Shown here piece by piece: positions 46,690 to 58,825 of a stretch of 64,000 nucleotides of DNA; positions within the stretch are counted from its first letter, which is position 1, and every line of letters begins with the position of its first letter. Source of the DNA: Ectobius pallidus (lineage: Eukaryota > Arthropoda > Insecta > Blattodea > Ectobiidae); contig CAXKWD010000005.1 of the NCBI GenBank assembly GCA_964059195.1, forward strand, positions 93,261,882 to 93,325,881. The letters run 5' to 3'. The position numbers and the translations under genes are program-made. The notes beneath the pieces are model-generated. The model saw only the letters and a program-made list of their open reading frames with translations. It was not told the DNA's origin and made no database searches.

Positions 46690-48620
46690 CATTAACAGCT
46701 GTATTCATTGCTATGAAGCTGTTTAGACGCAGTTGGCCATTATAGACCGAAGAAATGAGCTAACGTCTGTAAAGCTTGAATCTAAAAACTCAATTAGCTA
46801 TAGCAAGAACTTTGTTATAAACCAAAAAATAACCGAGAAAGGAAAGTGCCCTAATAGTTTTGTAGCATGAACCTGAAAAGGTCCAATCAGCAATGGAAAT
46901 AACATCTTTAATAACCTAAAAAGAAAAATACTCTTAATGTCTGCATAGCCCGAACGTGTAAGCTAAGCACCCATTCAGCTATGGGAAAATGATGTTATAA
47001 ACTGAAAAAAGTAAAACTCGTTAACATCTATATAGCATGAACCTGTCAAGACTTGATTGGCAAGAATGTCTTCATTAACTGAAAAAGAAAATGCGCTAAC
47101 AGCTGTGTAGCACAGAGGTGGCCGATGTTAATGTGCTACTGTGCTATAGCACACTGTTCATTTTGTTAAAATAAATATTGTTGATTGCTTAAAAATTACC
47201 AATATTTTGTTAAAAATACTTTAAAACTTTTTGATCATCTTAGATTTCCAACTGTTACACAACATGCAGTATCCCTCACAGCGCAAAATGGTCACCTTGA
47301 GTTGCTAAGCATTATACTGCAGTGTGCTCAGTCCCCCAGTGGCGCTGCTCTCCTTGGTGACTAAGGCATGTAAAGTGTCCTGAGGCAGAGTGCATTCTTC
47401 CCGCTGTTAGCATAAAAATCACCTCTGTGCTATCCGTGGAATAGAACCTTGTCCCCTACCAGGTAGGTTGCACGCTGCACAAGAAACAAGCCGTTTTTAA
47501 TGTATGCGTTTCGAAGTGATAGTAAGGGTGAATATTTTGAAGGTTTTTTTTTTGCAAATCTGTAGGAACAGTCCTTGGAAACACATCTTATTGATGGTGG
47601 CTTTTCTTGACATGCAGTTATAATAGAGTTCAGATCGGTGTAAGCCAGGTTGGTTTCTTTCTGTAATTTAATTATTTTAGTACGAAATTAGTAGTAATTC
47701 AGAATATCATGGCTTGACATTAAATTTTATGAAAATATGAGACAGCTTAGCTTGAAGAACTAAGTATATACCTAATATTAGCCTCATAGATTTTTTACCT
47801 TAATTCAATGTGTACATATAAATACATAATAATAATGCAAATACGTAAGTATTAAGTACGTACAAAACTAAAACCTAGGTTTCATTCCCGCCCAGGATAA
47901 ATTTTCCTCTGTAGATTACACAATGGAGTTAAATTGCGAGAACTTTAACAATTACCTAAAGAAAGAAGAAAAATTACTCATAAATAATGTAATATATTAT
48001 TTAATGGCAGTATAAGGATTATTTTTAGTACCTAGGAAAGGGAATTTAACATGCACGCCAGCTCAGAGACTGACAAGTGACAAAGAATAAGTTGATACAG
48101 TCTTATGTCTGGGGGACGGGACATAGTGACCAGACAAACTCAAACTGCATCCTAGTATCCTGGTTACGACACCAATAACGACTGCAGAACCAGAAAGATA
48201 TTTCTCATCACTAGCAAGGATAAAAACCTTATTCATGAACACAGTATCCCTGGAATGTCTAATTGCCCTTGCAATGCTGTCAATTGAAAAGATGGTGGTG
48301 TTGCACATAGATGGATTCAACGCCAAAGTAATCAATAAATCTGCAGTATGAAGGATCACTGCATGGACTTCATTTTTCAACATTAGGTGAGTGGCATGTT
48401 ACATTTTATTTTGTGCATGTTCAAACTGTAGCACACAGTGTTTTTGTCACCGACCACCACTGGTGTAGCATAAACCTGAAAATGTCCAGTCAGTAATGGA
48501 AATAACATCTTTATTAACCGAACAATAAAAATGCTCAACATCTGTATCGCACGAATGTGTAAGTACCCAATTGGCTATGGAAAGAATGACGTAATCTCAA
48601 AATTAAAATGTGTTAACAAT
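46690..48620. repeat. Degenerate ~85-bp tandem repeat, split by a hAT
   Basis: Units recur near 46740, 46863, 46946, 47034, then after the hAT insert from 48471 and near 48548. Shared blocks are TRTAGCATGAACCTG, a CAATTRGCTATGG block, and GTTATAAACCRAAAAA. Without the insert (47113-48462 plus one target copy) the array is ~570 bp. Confidence 0.75.
47113..48462. mobile_element. hAT element, 1350 bp, in tandem repeat
   Basis: Tips CAGAGGTGGCCG and complement CGACCACCACTG. Exact 8-bp duplication GTGTAGCA (47105-47112, 48463-48470). Subterminal GTGCTAC/GTAGCAC words at both ends. A 106-residue minus-strand open frame (48063-48383) has no hAT motif I recognise. Probably non-autonomous. Confidence 0.88.
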
Positions 48621-50445
48621 TATAATAGAATTAAAATTCAGATGGATCAGTATTAACTCTGTTTAAGGGAGATTGTATTTATAACATGTAGACATACGAA
48701 CAATGTTAAATGTATAAGTCTTTGTAATGCGTAATTTTAATTTACATTATACTCTTCCTTTAGAAATGCAAATAAGTCGAAAGGCACAGATAATTTTTAT
48801 TTTACAAATACTTCAATATTTTTGTATTCTCCCACCCTCAAATTTTGGAGCCCACAAAAAAAAAAAAATTCCTGTTGATGCAACTTGTGCCATGCCTTCC
48901 CTCCATGAACGGTCCTGTTGGAAAGCATTCATAAAAAGTTTTTTCAAGGGATGAAAAAAAGAGATTCAAGTTTATTTCTGCACTATCAGCAATCAAATTT
49001 TTACACCAGTTTATTCTTCAAGCAAATACAAAAACACAAATACTGTTCTGCAAACTTAATAAATTCTATTTATCGTTTCTGTTTTAAGTTTATTCCTGTG
49101 GCAAATTTTGATTAGTTTCAATCATAATATTGAAGTTAATGCATTTGATAAAAGAAACATGAATAGAGAGATGACAGTCTTCAGTTAGGACCTATTTGCC
49201 TGCCCCATTTAGAAGTTTTCAAAAAAAAACTTTTTTTTACAGTTATCTGAAGTACTGGGATCAGGAATCAATTCCAACACATGGTGTCTACCTGTGCATT
49301 TTGTAAAATAACCATTAAAATATTTGGGGTAATTTAGGGTAAGTTTCTTCAACTTAAGGGTAATTTTGTTTGTGCTTGGTGGTCACACTGATGAGATATC
49401 TCTAAAGGTTTCAGCCATATTGTTTTGGTATTTTGTCATATTAGTCTTGTATATAATGTATTTGTCCTGCACTATGGTGTGTTTTGACATTGTAATCTTA
49501 TTTACACATAAGAAATTTTCCAAGGGAACTTCTGGTGGCTTGGTAAGTAAAATTCCATTATTTCATAATGTTCATTTCCAATTCTGTTATTGTTTTTCTA
49601 TTGCCTGAAAGCTCCTGGTGACCTAAAGGGGCTAGAATACAAAATAATAGATACACAATTAATTTAATCAAATTAAAATGTAATGCTTAAACAGTTTTAA
49701 GTAGCAATTGTAAGAAGATACAAAATTACTTTAAAAATAATAACCTCAAAAACATAAATGGCGTGTAAAGTCTGTAAGAAAGATAAAAAAAATGTTCATT
49801 AATATTCGGTATACCTAATATTCTTTTTACTAAATTTTCTTGAGATTGAACACACTAAAAGGTTTACAGGCATTATAATCAAAACTATCCATTATTGAGC
49901 AAAGGGACATTAAAATGTTATACCTGAATTAGTTGAATTCATTTGCAAGAAAATTATTTACTTCATCCATTTTACTCTTCTGGTTAGATTCTATACAATT
50001 CACAGTAGAGAATCACAAGACAAATTTTCTATTGCTCGCTGAAGAGTAAATGAAAGAAAATACTGAAGTAAATTAAATCATTTCTGTGAAAATTGAACCA
50101 CCTGACTCTTTTTATAGGCCACATTAGATTTTCTACATGATATACAGTGACCACGTAAGGTTTGAATTTCCTCTTATTTGCTGCAGGACTACAAAAATAA
50201 TTATGAAGTAAAGTAAATTAATATCCTTGAAAATTAATCTATTTACTTGACCCTTTCACAAGCAAGGTTAGTTTTTCTACATGATTCAGTGACCTTAATT
50301 ATTATTTAAGTCTGATTTCCATATATTTACTTAAACATTACTGAAATATAATACCAAAATAGATTAATTTAGTTACGAGAAACGTATTTCCAGGAGATAA
50401 GTAACTATGTCAAGAATGTATGATTAATTCCATTTTATGTATAAT
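48621..50445. other. No gene recognised
   Basis: AT-rich sequence with random short frames. Around 50010-50300, two ~115-bp segments resemble each other loosely (GAAAATTAATCTATTTACTTGA-like against GAAAATTGAACCACCTGACT-like), possibly an old tandem repeat. Confidence 0.35.
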
Positions 50446-50448
50446 TGC

Positions 50449-50674
50449 ATCCTGTTGAAACAAGTAGCCTTACTAAATAGCGCTTGAAGTTATAATTTCA
50501 TTAACAGTAGGCTAATAAAGCACATTGTTGTTTGAAATTCAGCTTGACTCAGCAGAGGTTGGGGAAATCTAAGATTACACGGATAAAGCTAGAAAATACA
50601 TTTTATTATGATTTTACCCAGTACTTTCGGATAATGTGCATTTCATTCTCTCAGGCTACTTGTTTCAACAGGAT
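50449..50674. mobile_element. Small foldback/MITE-like element
   Basis: ATCCTGTTGAAACAAGTAGC and its perfect complement (21 bp in all) bound 226 bp. No certain target duplication. Confidence 0.55.
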
Positions 50675-50934
50675 GTGATTGAATGGCACTTGAATTAACC
50701 GAACCTAACCTAACCATATGGTGCATGTCCAGACCCATAACAAAATCGGAAGCCAGCTTCACCCAGATAAAGACCGAAGTGAAGGAAGTTTTGTTTATAT
50801 TTCTTGCTTTACCCAAACTAATCGAGTAGCATTAAAGCATACATTACCCAGGTAGAGCTAGGTTTATCTGGATTTATAACTCTATCCGTGACATGTATAA
50901 ATCTTTTCTTCAATTATGGGCTTTTATTGGAATT

Positions 50935-51300
50935 TTATCGAACCGCCCAGATTGATAATTGAAAAGCTAAAAACCCGGCTTTGAGGTGAATTTCACGATT
51001 AAAGTGCACTGCCCGGGAATAAAAGACCTCAGATTTTAGTTGGACCCTAAAACCTCGCATAGTGAGTTTCGTCCAAAACATTCAATTTCCATTCATGATC
51101 CCCTTCTGTCCACCTATATAAAGAAAATCAGATCTTTGTGAGCATTAAAACGAATTAATCAAATTCGAAGCGATTGACAAATTGATGTGTTATATAGCAA
51201 ACAAAATTTCAACGAAGCTTTTTTCCCCTGTTTGCTGTGGCAACCGAGCAAGGCCACTTTCAATTAATTTCACTATTTCTATTTATTTCATTTGGTCTTG
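50935..51300 (-). mobile_element. Internal Helitron fragment
   Basis: Matches interior blocks of the Helitron at 2791-4774: GACCTCAGATT, a TAGTGAGTT.TGTCC-like block, CACTTTCAATTRATTT. Lacks both ends. Confidence 0.5.
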
Positions 51301-51439
51301 TTAATAGATGGCGTTGGATCTAAATGGAAACACAAGCTCAAATATTATATTAGATATTCTTTTTTTCCCATAGTAACATGAAAACTACAATTAACTTATT
51401 GTTGTGAAATGCAGTATCCTGTGTCATAATGCACTCACT

Positions 51440-51640
51440 AAAACCAACCAAGCAAGGTGGCAGCTCGTAAGAGGTACTGGGTTCAAATCTCAAAATCGTG
51501 GCCGGCCAATATGACTGGGGTTTTTCATGGTTTCCTCATTGGAAAAGACAAACGCCGGACTTGCGGGAATTGTTTACTTTCCATAACTCATCGTGCCACT
51601 GTCACCCAATATCGTAATCGTTTAAACTGAATATGAGTAA
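51440..51640 (+). repeat. SINE-like remnant
   Basis: Contains a degenerate B box (GGGTTCAAATCTC) and the block TGACTGGGGTTTTTCATGGTTT, a common arthropod SINE body motif, on the + strand. Confidence 0.45.
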
Positions 51641-51795
51641 AAAAGGCATCACCAAACCAAACAGATGCTCACGAATGAATTATTACAAGAGCCTACTGGA
51701 ACACCGAAACGTTTTTAAGACGCGACATGCAGTTAAAGCATGCAAAATAAGCTAAGAAATAAATAATAATAATGATGTAACAATCATAGTAGGCC

Positions 51796-51828
<33 letters not shown>

Positions 51829-52800
51829 GGAAACTAGTAGGCCTACGCTTAAATAAAGATTATTACATTTATTTTCTTGAACAATTTTTTATTTAAAAAA
51901 AATGGAAATTAGGCTACTATGTAGGTCTATAACATCCTCACATAAAAAATAGCAAAAATTGAAGTGTGCGTAAGTTATATAGGCCTATTATACCATCTTT
52001 TTTTAAAACATCCTCACATAAAAATAGCAAAAATTAAAGTGTGCGTAAGTCATATAGGCCTATCAATACCGACTTTGTTTAATTTAAAACTGTATTTTAT
52101 TATTTATTTTCTTGAGATACGAAATCTAAATATATCGAACAGTCAGAAAAATTATTTATTCAGTTAATATGTTTGAGGTACTAAGGAGAATATTATTTGA
52201 AAAATTCGGTTAGATCCCTAAATCTGTTCAACCTATGATTTAATTTGTTTTTGAATGGTATGTACCGGTTTCTATCGTCAATCTATAAACCTCAGTAATA
52301 CAAAATATAGCCTGTTAACACGTCATCTATGTGACAAAGTTTGTGTAACATAGGCTATTTTGCACCTTTTTATTAAAAAACTTTACTGACCAGTCAAGCT
52401 GGAGATCAAGTTTGTGCCTAGTAGGCCTATTGACGTTATGAATTTAATTCTTGGTAAATTTTCTCCAATTGTTAACCATAATTATAAGGACATTAGAGAT
52501 AAAATATATTCGCAAGTAAGACTAAGATTTCAAATTCCTCAAAATATAAAGATTTGGAGAAATATCTTTGGTACGCAGCAGCTATTATTTGAATGGTTTT
52601 CTTCCATAAAATAAATATGTTTTCACTGTCTAAATAAGGAACTCGCATGTTTTATGGCACCCCATTTCAAGGCTTTTATATTATTATTGTTTTTATCTCT
52701 GTTTTTTCCCCCCATGATGATTCACCTAATCATTTCTATGGTTATTAGGTCTATATAATGTTTCTAAGATACATCAATTTATAATAATTATATCAAATCC
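51641..52800. other. No gene; AAT microsatellite
   Basis: An (AAT)n run at about 51797-51831. Two near-identical ~60-bp segments (51940-52005 and 52006-52070) share CATCCTCACATAAAAA and AAGTGTGCGTAAGT. No coding recognised. Confidence 0.45.
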
Positions 52801-52815
52801 TGTTGTGGGTAGAAA

Positions 52816-52826
52816 TATATAAAAGG
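52816..52826 (+). promoter_or_regulatory. Candidate TATA box
   Basis: TATATAAAAGG matches the metazoan TATA consensus and is followed ~160 bp later by a strong splice donor (52989). It could drive a short non-coding first exon or an element transcript. Inference only. Confidence 0.25.
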
Positions 52827-52849
52827 AGAGATAGTGAAATATTGAACGT

Positions 52850-52988
52850 AGATCCGAGTCTTTTCAATTAACTGTTTGATTTATGCTACAACAGGTTGGA
52901 AGAACGCTCAAAACAAACATCAACAAAGTCAACGGACGCAGACATCGGAAGAAAGAGCGCACAAACTAGATGACGGGAAGAGAAAAAT
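52850..52988 (+). other. Candidate exon ending at a strong donor
   Basis: A GA/CA-rich, stop-poor segment, unlike the AT-rich surroundings, ends AAAAAT|GTAAGTAC. One frame gives NAQNKHQQSQRTQTSEERAH, which resembles the basic repeats preceding Helitron Rep/helicase proteins. It could be a first exon or an element relic. Confidence 0.3.
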
Positions 52989-53885
52989 GTAAGTACTGTA
53001 ATGAGTCTTATTAACACATTCAAATAATACCATTAAGCCAAATTGTAAGCATCAACCACGAAATCACATGAAGTAATAACTATCCTACTTCTATTATTAG
53101 GTTGTGGATTTTGTATGTTAGCATATTGCATAATTTTCCTACACCAGGAAACATGACATTAACTCATTTCTTGTTGCTTGAGATCGCTATGTAAGATTTC
53201 GTTATATAATATTTGAGCATATTTAGGTTGCACCTTAAAATCATATATAGGCCTATTTGTATTTTTTATAAAATCGTAATACAAAAGGGAAATTAAAATC
53301 TGTATAATTTTGTCGTTTTTATTTATTTATTTTTAATTGCCGGTTTTAGTTTTCACAGCTCTAATGTGTTCTATGAATTCTACTTTGAAATTTAGGCTTC
53401 TTTGTCCAATATAGAATTTGGAACTTTATAATTTGGCTTGTAGACTCCTGGCGTATTGTATTTGTCTCTATACTTTGGTCAGAGTCTTTTGAAAGAGTGG
53501 TGGATTATTTGTCTTTTTGTTTTTGTGGCAGTAGGCTGTCAATGAGTATTTTAAATAAATTTTAAATAATGCTTTGCATGTAGCGTGGAGGAAAAGGCAT
53601 TGTAAATTTTACAGAATGTGAAGAACCAATTCCAGTTAATTATTTATGATATATAATAAACAAAAATAGTTTTCATAATTTGCTAGAACGTCCCACCCGT
53701 AATTATGAAATGGCTAATAAACTGATTTTTTTATCACAATAAACAGCATTTTTTCAATGTATGAGTATTAATCCATACGGGACTTCATAAAAGTGATAAC
53801 GTTATCTGTGATTACATTAAGCGGCATTCACTGTTCATAATAGTGCAAGGCATACCCAATTAGTTAAAACAATTCATCATGGTTG
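52989..53885. other. No recognisable feature
   Basis: AT-rich; nothing identified. Confidence 0.35.
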
Positions 53886-54096
53886 GTGTAACTAGACGAC
53901 GTTTCGGTTCAGCCCTCGAACCTTCCTCAGGTGACTCACTGCTCTGAAGAAAATTCCAAGACTATATGGAACCAAAACATCATGTAGTTACGGCTTATAA
54001 GTGTATCTGTTGTAAATATCCATATCTTCTTGGAATTTTCTTCCCATCAGTGAGTCACCTGAGGAATGGTCGAGGGCTGAACTGAAACGTAGTATA
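53886..54096. mobile_element. Foldback element, ~210 bp
   Basis: Left arm TTTCGGTTCAGCCCTCGAAC, CTCAGGTGACTCACTG, GAAGAAAATTCCAAGA is matched in inverted order at the right (TCTTGGAATTTTCTTC, CAGTGAGTCACCTGAG, GTCGAGGGCTGAACTGAAAC). The loop is ~65 bp. No coding. Confidence 0.7.
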
Positions 54097-54363
54097 GTTA
54101 CGCCTTAAAAGTGTATCCATTGTAAATAAAGTGAATTATAATATATTTTAATATTATTATTACCAAATAGTTAATATAGCTATGCTTCTTCTTAACCTCA
54201 ATTCATACTTGTATAAACTGATATAAGAAATTCTTAAAATACTGTATGTAAAGATTTTACAAAATGCACTGGCAATATTAATAATGTGACATGTTTGTTA
54301 TATAGATATATAAGCATTATATCGGTATATATTCTATATATACAGATATATTATATATATATA

Positions 54364-55076
54364 CAGTGAGTCCCACGCAAGAGTTGGCCAATGACGCGGG
54401 TTTCTGCGTCGCGACTGGCACAGCTCCAACTCCCGAGCGATCGGGTGAAATACCTACGCAAATAATGCCGCGGTTGGTGTAATGATTCAGGTTCTCACAT
54501 TTACAGTTAAAATTACAACGAAAATAACCATGTACCTCATCACAAGAGATGTTGGAAATTTTCTCCTCTTGCATAAGCACAACACTGACACCTTTTTTAG
54601 GGAATTTTCTTTCACGTGCGTAAGTTCAGCTTCCGAGATAGAGTTAATTTCTCTTGTGATATTGTCTTTAAGTTCTTCTTGTGTATGGGAAATTGACCTA
54701 TACACTTTATTTTTTAAGTTTCCGCATAAATAATATTTACATACTGTTAGAAGAACTTGATGACAATATCACATAGGCCTATCACAAGAGAAAGTAACTC
54801 TGTCTCGGAAGCTGAACTTACGGGCGTGAAAGAAAATTTCCTAAAAAGGTGCCACTATTGTCTGGATGCAAGAGGAGAACATTTCCATCGTCTCTTGTGA
54901 TGAAGTACGTGGTTATTTTCATTGTAATTTTAACTGTAAATGTGATAACCTGATTCATTACAACGACCGCGGCATTATTTGCGTAGATATTTCACCCGAT
55001 CGCTCGGGAGTTGGAGCTGTGCCAGCCGCGACGCAGAAACCCGCGTCATTGGCCAACTCTTGCGTGGAACTCACTG
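54364..55076. mobile_element. 713-bp near-perfect palindromic transposon
   Basis: Tips CAGTGAGTCCCACGCAAGAG and complement, flanked by TATATATA on both sides (54356-54363 and 55077-55084; an 8-bp duplication, but in a TA-rich site). Similarity between arms continues almost to the centre near 54725, so the whole element can fold back. Open frames on both strands are mirror images of the same sequence. An old diverged copy lies at about 30698-30790. Confidence 0.85.
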
Positions 55077-55084
55077 TATATATA

Positions 55085-56132
55085 TAGATATATCGGTATA
55101 TATTCTCATGTTTGTTATATGTTTAAAGCAACAGTGGTACATGTTATGAATGAATTAAATTCAATGTCAAGAATTACATTAGGTCTATTACTTGCACAGG
55201 AGCACCTACTCACATTAAAATATAATGCACATATCGGTAGTAGTACAATTTGATAGAATGAACAATATTATGACAATAACAGCGACTAGATGTTTTTTAA
55301 ATCATTTATTTATACTTATTTACACTTACATCGTTATAAATAAATGAATCAACCAATATCAAAGCAACCAACAATTTGATACATTATGTGTAGGATAGAT
55401 TGGGCAATGCAATATTATTGTAGTACCATATGTTATGCCCATTATAATAACTATTAATCAATGTTTATATGCTGTCAAGTGAACAAATAATAAAGTCTGT
55501 AAAATACCAGCTGGTAACTTTTGGAAATGAAAGCATGTTCTGTAGTAAGTAATTTCGTCCATTATTTTGACTACAGAATCTGATACATCTGAACTTGCCT
55601 TTTTTATCTTAGTTACGAATACTGATGTTTATGGCAGCTCAGTCGCTGACTGGCTATCCTCGAGAGCCAATCAAATGTTTAGGGTCTTCAGACATCGCAC
55701 TTTATATAATAAATTCCAAAACTAATTTTTTTTTCCGACTCCATCCATGTTTCAATGCAGCTGCATTGCTAAGGTTCCACATAGTTTGATTGTTTTGCTT
55801 CATTTGAACTACATTCTTCCCATTTTCTTTCAGCAATTGTTGTGTTCAGAAACTATGTTACATTTAAGTTTAGTGTTGAACAGACTAAAAAGTCTTCACT
55901 AGCAGGTTCATAAAAATAATCCTATAAGATTGTATTTTCTGAGGAATGGTTGCAGGAAAAATATTTCACCTGTGGCTTAAGAACAGCACAAATGAAATTA
56001 AAGCAGGTTGTAAATGCAGTTTGTGACAGCACGTGGTGATCACAGCAATCTATTGCATCATGCTTTTGAGCTGGATCATAAAAATAATACAGTAAAATAA
56101 CTTCTCTACTGCCGTCAATTTCTTAAAATTAA
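55085..56132. other. No gene recognised
   Basis: AT-rich. A small palindrome (AATCATTTATTTATA / TATAAATAAATGAATC) lies at about 55300-55352. Confidence 0.4.
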
Positions 56133-56377
56133 TACAGTCTAACCTATATTATCCGTTGCATTGAAAGGGATGGCGTGAACGTTTAAGCAAACAAATTGGA
56201 TAATCCATTTAATAAAATAATTTTGTATATTACGATTTCATAGTTTGAAGCTCCTGCCATGCTGGATTTACAGACATCTTCATGTTGCAAACTATATTAT
56301 ACAATATTATACAAGTTATAACTAACAAACATGATAAAATACAGTAAAACATAACAAGATTAATTTACTATTAAATC

Positions 56378-56505
56378 ACGCACAGTTGTTACACCTGTTT
56401 CTAATTCTAATGCGAGTTGAGCCACACTTTCTCCATTTTTAAACCACTCGTATATATATTTAAGACAACATGTTTTCTCTTCACTCCTGTGGAAGACATT
56501 TCTTT
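56378..56505 (-). pseudogene. Tigger transposase N-terminal relic
   Basis: The minus strand starts MSSTGVKRKHVVL, then after a frameshift gives FKNGESVAQLALELETGVTT and VRDLIVN. This is the CENP-B/psq-type HTH start of Tigger transposases ('GESV..LA.E.GVG.STV.DI..N'). Confidence 0.7.
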
Positions 56506-56711
56506 AAAAAGTTACAGTGTAAGCACCTTAAACTCTTACACTACAAGATAGGAAGTGAATAATTGAAGTTGGTCTACATGGGTTTGCAATTATATGAAAT
56601 CTCTGAGGGCCATATCTTAGAAAATGAATGGTTAGTTTCAAAAGTTTCTCCCTACTTCATATTTCAGGTAGAATAACAGCACTATACTAAAATAAATATG
56701 TATGTTATTAT

Positions 56712-57544
56712 TAGGGCAAGGCATTTAATGATTTTGCATCTTTTGTATTTGAAGGTTAAAAGATAGCTCGAATATATATAAATGTGTATCATGAAATAAT
56801 TGATTAAATAAGGGCAATTTGTTTTAGCATTAAGTTATTTTGCTTTATTTATTTTGTATTTTTCGTCATTTTCAGGAGATAGGTAATTTTTTGGGCAATT
56901 TTTAGGTCATTTTCGGCATTTTTAGGTCAATTTCGGCATTTTTAGGTCTTTTTGGCATTATAGGTCATGATTCAGTGGAGATAGAGAGGAGCATTCCCAT
57001 GTACAAATCATTACTTTCAGACAACAGACAATCTTTTTATTTGAGAATCTCCGCCAAGTGTTCATAGTTCATTTTAATTCAGGTTTATTTTAAACACCAC
57101 AGCTGTCTGATTTTGTAACAATAAAGATTTTTTCTTTCTTTCTAAATGGCACATATTTGCTAGGGGTAATTTGATGGGCATGCCAGTTCAGAATGAATTT
57201 ATTTTTCGCTAAGGGTCTCCAAGTAGTATAAAAATGTATGGTACTTCTTTAGTAACAAAATAAGTGTGATAAATATAATAGTTTAAGTTTCAGCCTTAAG
57301 CACTATTAAGCCTTTATTAATAAACAAAATAAGTGTTTTATGATATAAATTCATATGTAACGCACCATCATAAACTGTGTTTAGTAATTCATTACTTAAG
57401 AAAAAACCAATTATAATTAACAATTTTAAATTTATTGGTCATTTTTTAAAAACTTGGGTCATTTTTTCACTATTTTTAGGTCATAAATGCATTTTCTATT
57501 TTGCATTTTTTCACTATTTTATGGTCATTAAATGCCTTGCCCTA
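56712..57544. mobile_element. Non-autonomous hAT element, 833 bp
   Basis: Tips TAGGGCAAGGCATTTAATGA and its complement TCATTAAATGCCTTGCCCTA, perfect over 20 bp. Exact 8-bp duplication GTTATTAT (56704-56711, 57545-57552). Subterminal TTTTTAGGTCATTTT words are repeated at both ends. Inserted into the Tigger element. Confidence 0.92.
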
Positions 57545-58189
57545 GTTATTATTATGTAGAAAAAATAAAATCTGTACAAAAAAATATTTTTTAAGTTTTA
57601 ATAAGTTTTAAACCTACAAACTGATGTAGGATTAAGAAAACACAATGCCATTGTGATTATAATCCAAAATTTATTAAATATTTATGCGTCTGGTTTAACC
57701 AGATGTCCGGATTAGCGAGAATCTACACTGTAATTTTAACTCAAGGCTAGAGACTTACACTGCGGAACAGACTCGTGAAACTTCGGCTAAAGTGAAACTT
57801 CGGCTACACTTGGTCCACATGTTGTCTGTCTTTGTAATTCAGGTGCATCTTGTTTGTTGTAGAATGGATATCTTCATGTGTGAAGTTTGTAATAAGGTAT
57901 TTAGTAGAAGAGGAAATTTAACTTCCATGTAACTGCTAAACATTCTAATGTGAAATTTGAGTGTGATAGTTGTGAATTTTTTACAACCAGAAAATATGAT
58001 TTGAAACAACACATTTAATTAAAGCTAGGGGTTCAAAATCTTTTTCAAAATGTGTAAAGTGTTCTTTTTGTAATGAGACTCGTCCTACAAAAGGTGATAT
58101 CGTGCATCATTACATTTTGCAACATAATATTGTGATTCAGAATGAAAGTCTAGAGTTCCAGAATGAGGAGGAATTTAATATCTAGTAAA

Positions 58190-58202
58190 GGGAGACAGAG
58201 AC

Positions 58203-58257
<55 letters not shown>

Positions 58258-58290
58258 AAAAGAGAAAGAGAAAGAGAAAGAGAGAGAGAA
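58190..58290 (+). repeat. (GA)n microsatellite
   Basis: Perfect and near-perfect AGAGAG with AAAGAG variants at the right. The Arg-Glu and Ser-Leu frames are artefacts. It lies in the MULE-type pseudogene. Confidence 0.95.
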
Positions 58291-58825
58291 TATGAACACA
58301 AAAGCAATGGCTCTTCTACTTGCCATCGAGATGGAGAATATAAGTCTAAAGGGAAGGACATAAGGCACCTTAAAATAGCAGGTAGCAACAAGATTAATAG
58401 GCATTGTCCCACCAAACTTGATGTCACATTTCATTCAGGCAGGAATATTAAAGTGGAATTTTGTAAGACTTATGTTGGCCACAATTCCGATTTAGGGCGC
58501 TTGAGGTTGTCACAAGCCGAGAAAGATGAAATAGCAGGTCAAATTGCAAGTAATGTTCCGCTTGACAAAATATTGGATCATGTAAGATTTAACTTGGCAA
58601 TGGGGACTTAAACAGAATAGATTTGCTTTCCAGAAAAGACCTCTGCAACATTGAGCAAGAATACAGCTTAAAGTCTGAAGCAATTAGACACAAAAACGAC
58701 ACTGTAAGTATAAATTCGTGGGTCCAAGAACTGGAAACCACTGGAGGAATAGTCTTGTTTTACAAACCTCAAGGCAGTGTTAGAAACTTGCCCACAGTGT
58801 TCTGTAGATTTCATTTAAATCATTA

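Larger units (their letters stand above)
56135..57730 (-). mobile_element. Tigger/pogo-type element, split by a hAT
   Basis: Left tip CAGTCTAACCTATATTATCC, right tip (complement) CAGTGTAGATTCTCGCTAATCC: the CAGT...TATCCG ends of Tigger/pogo. TA flanks at 56133-56134 and 57731-57732. A transposase N-terminal relic is on the minus strand. Confidence 0.75.

Noticed and set aside
48063..48383. 106-residue minus-strand frame as hAT transposase
   Set aside because: It lies inside a hAT element but shows none of the hAT catalytic or dimerisation motifs; could be chance.
50695..50715. Insect telomeric-type CCTAA repeat
   Set aside because: Only about two units (CCTAACCTAACC); too short to be telomeric or interstitial telomere.
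54317..54580. Open frames on both strands sharing DRSGVGAVP
   Set aside because: They are mirror images of the two arms of the palindromic element; no independent coding evidence.
58150..58434. Ser/Phe- and Arg/Glu-rich open frames
   Set aside because: Frames of the (GA)n microsatellite.
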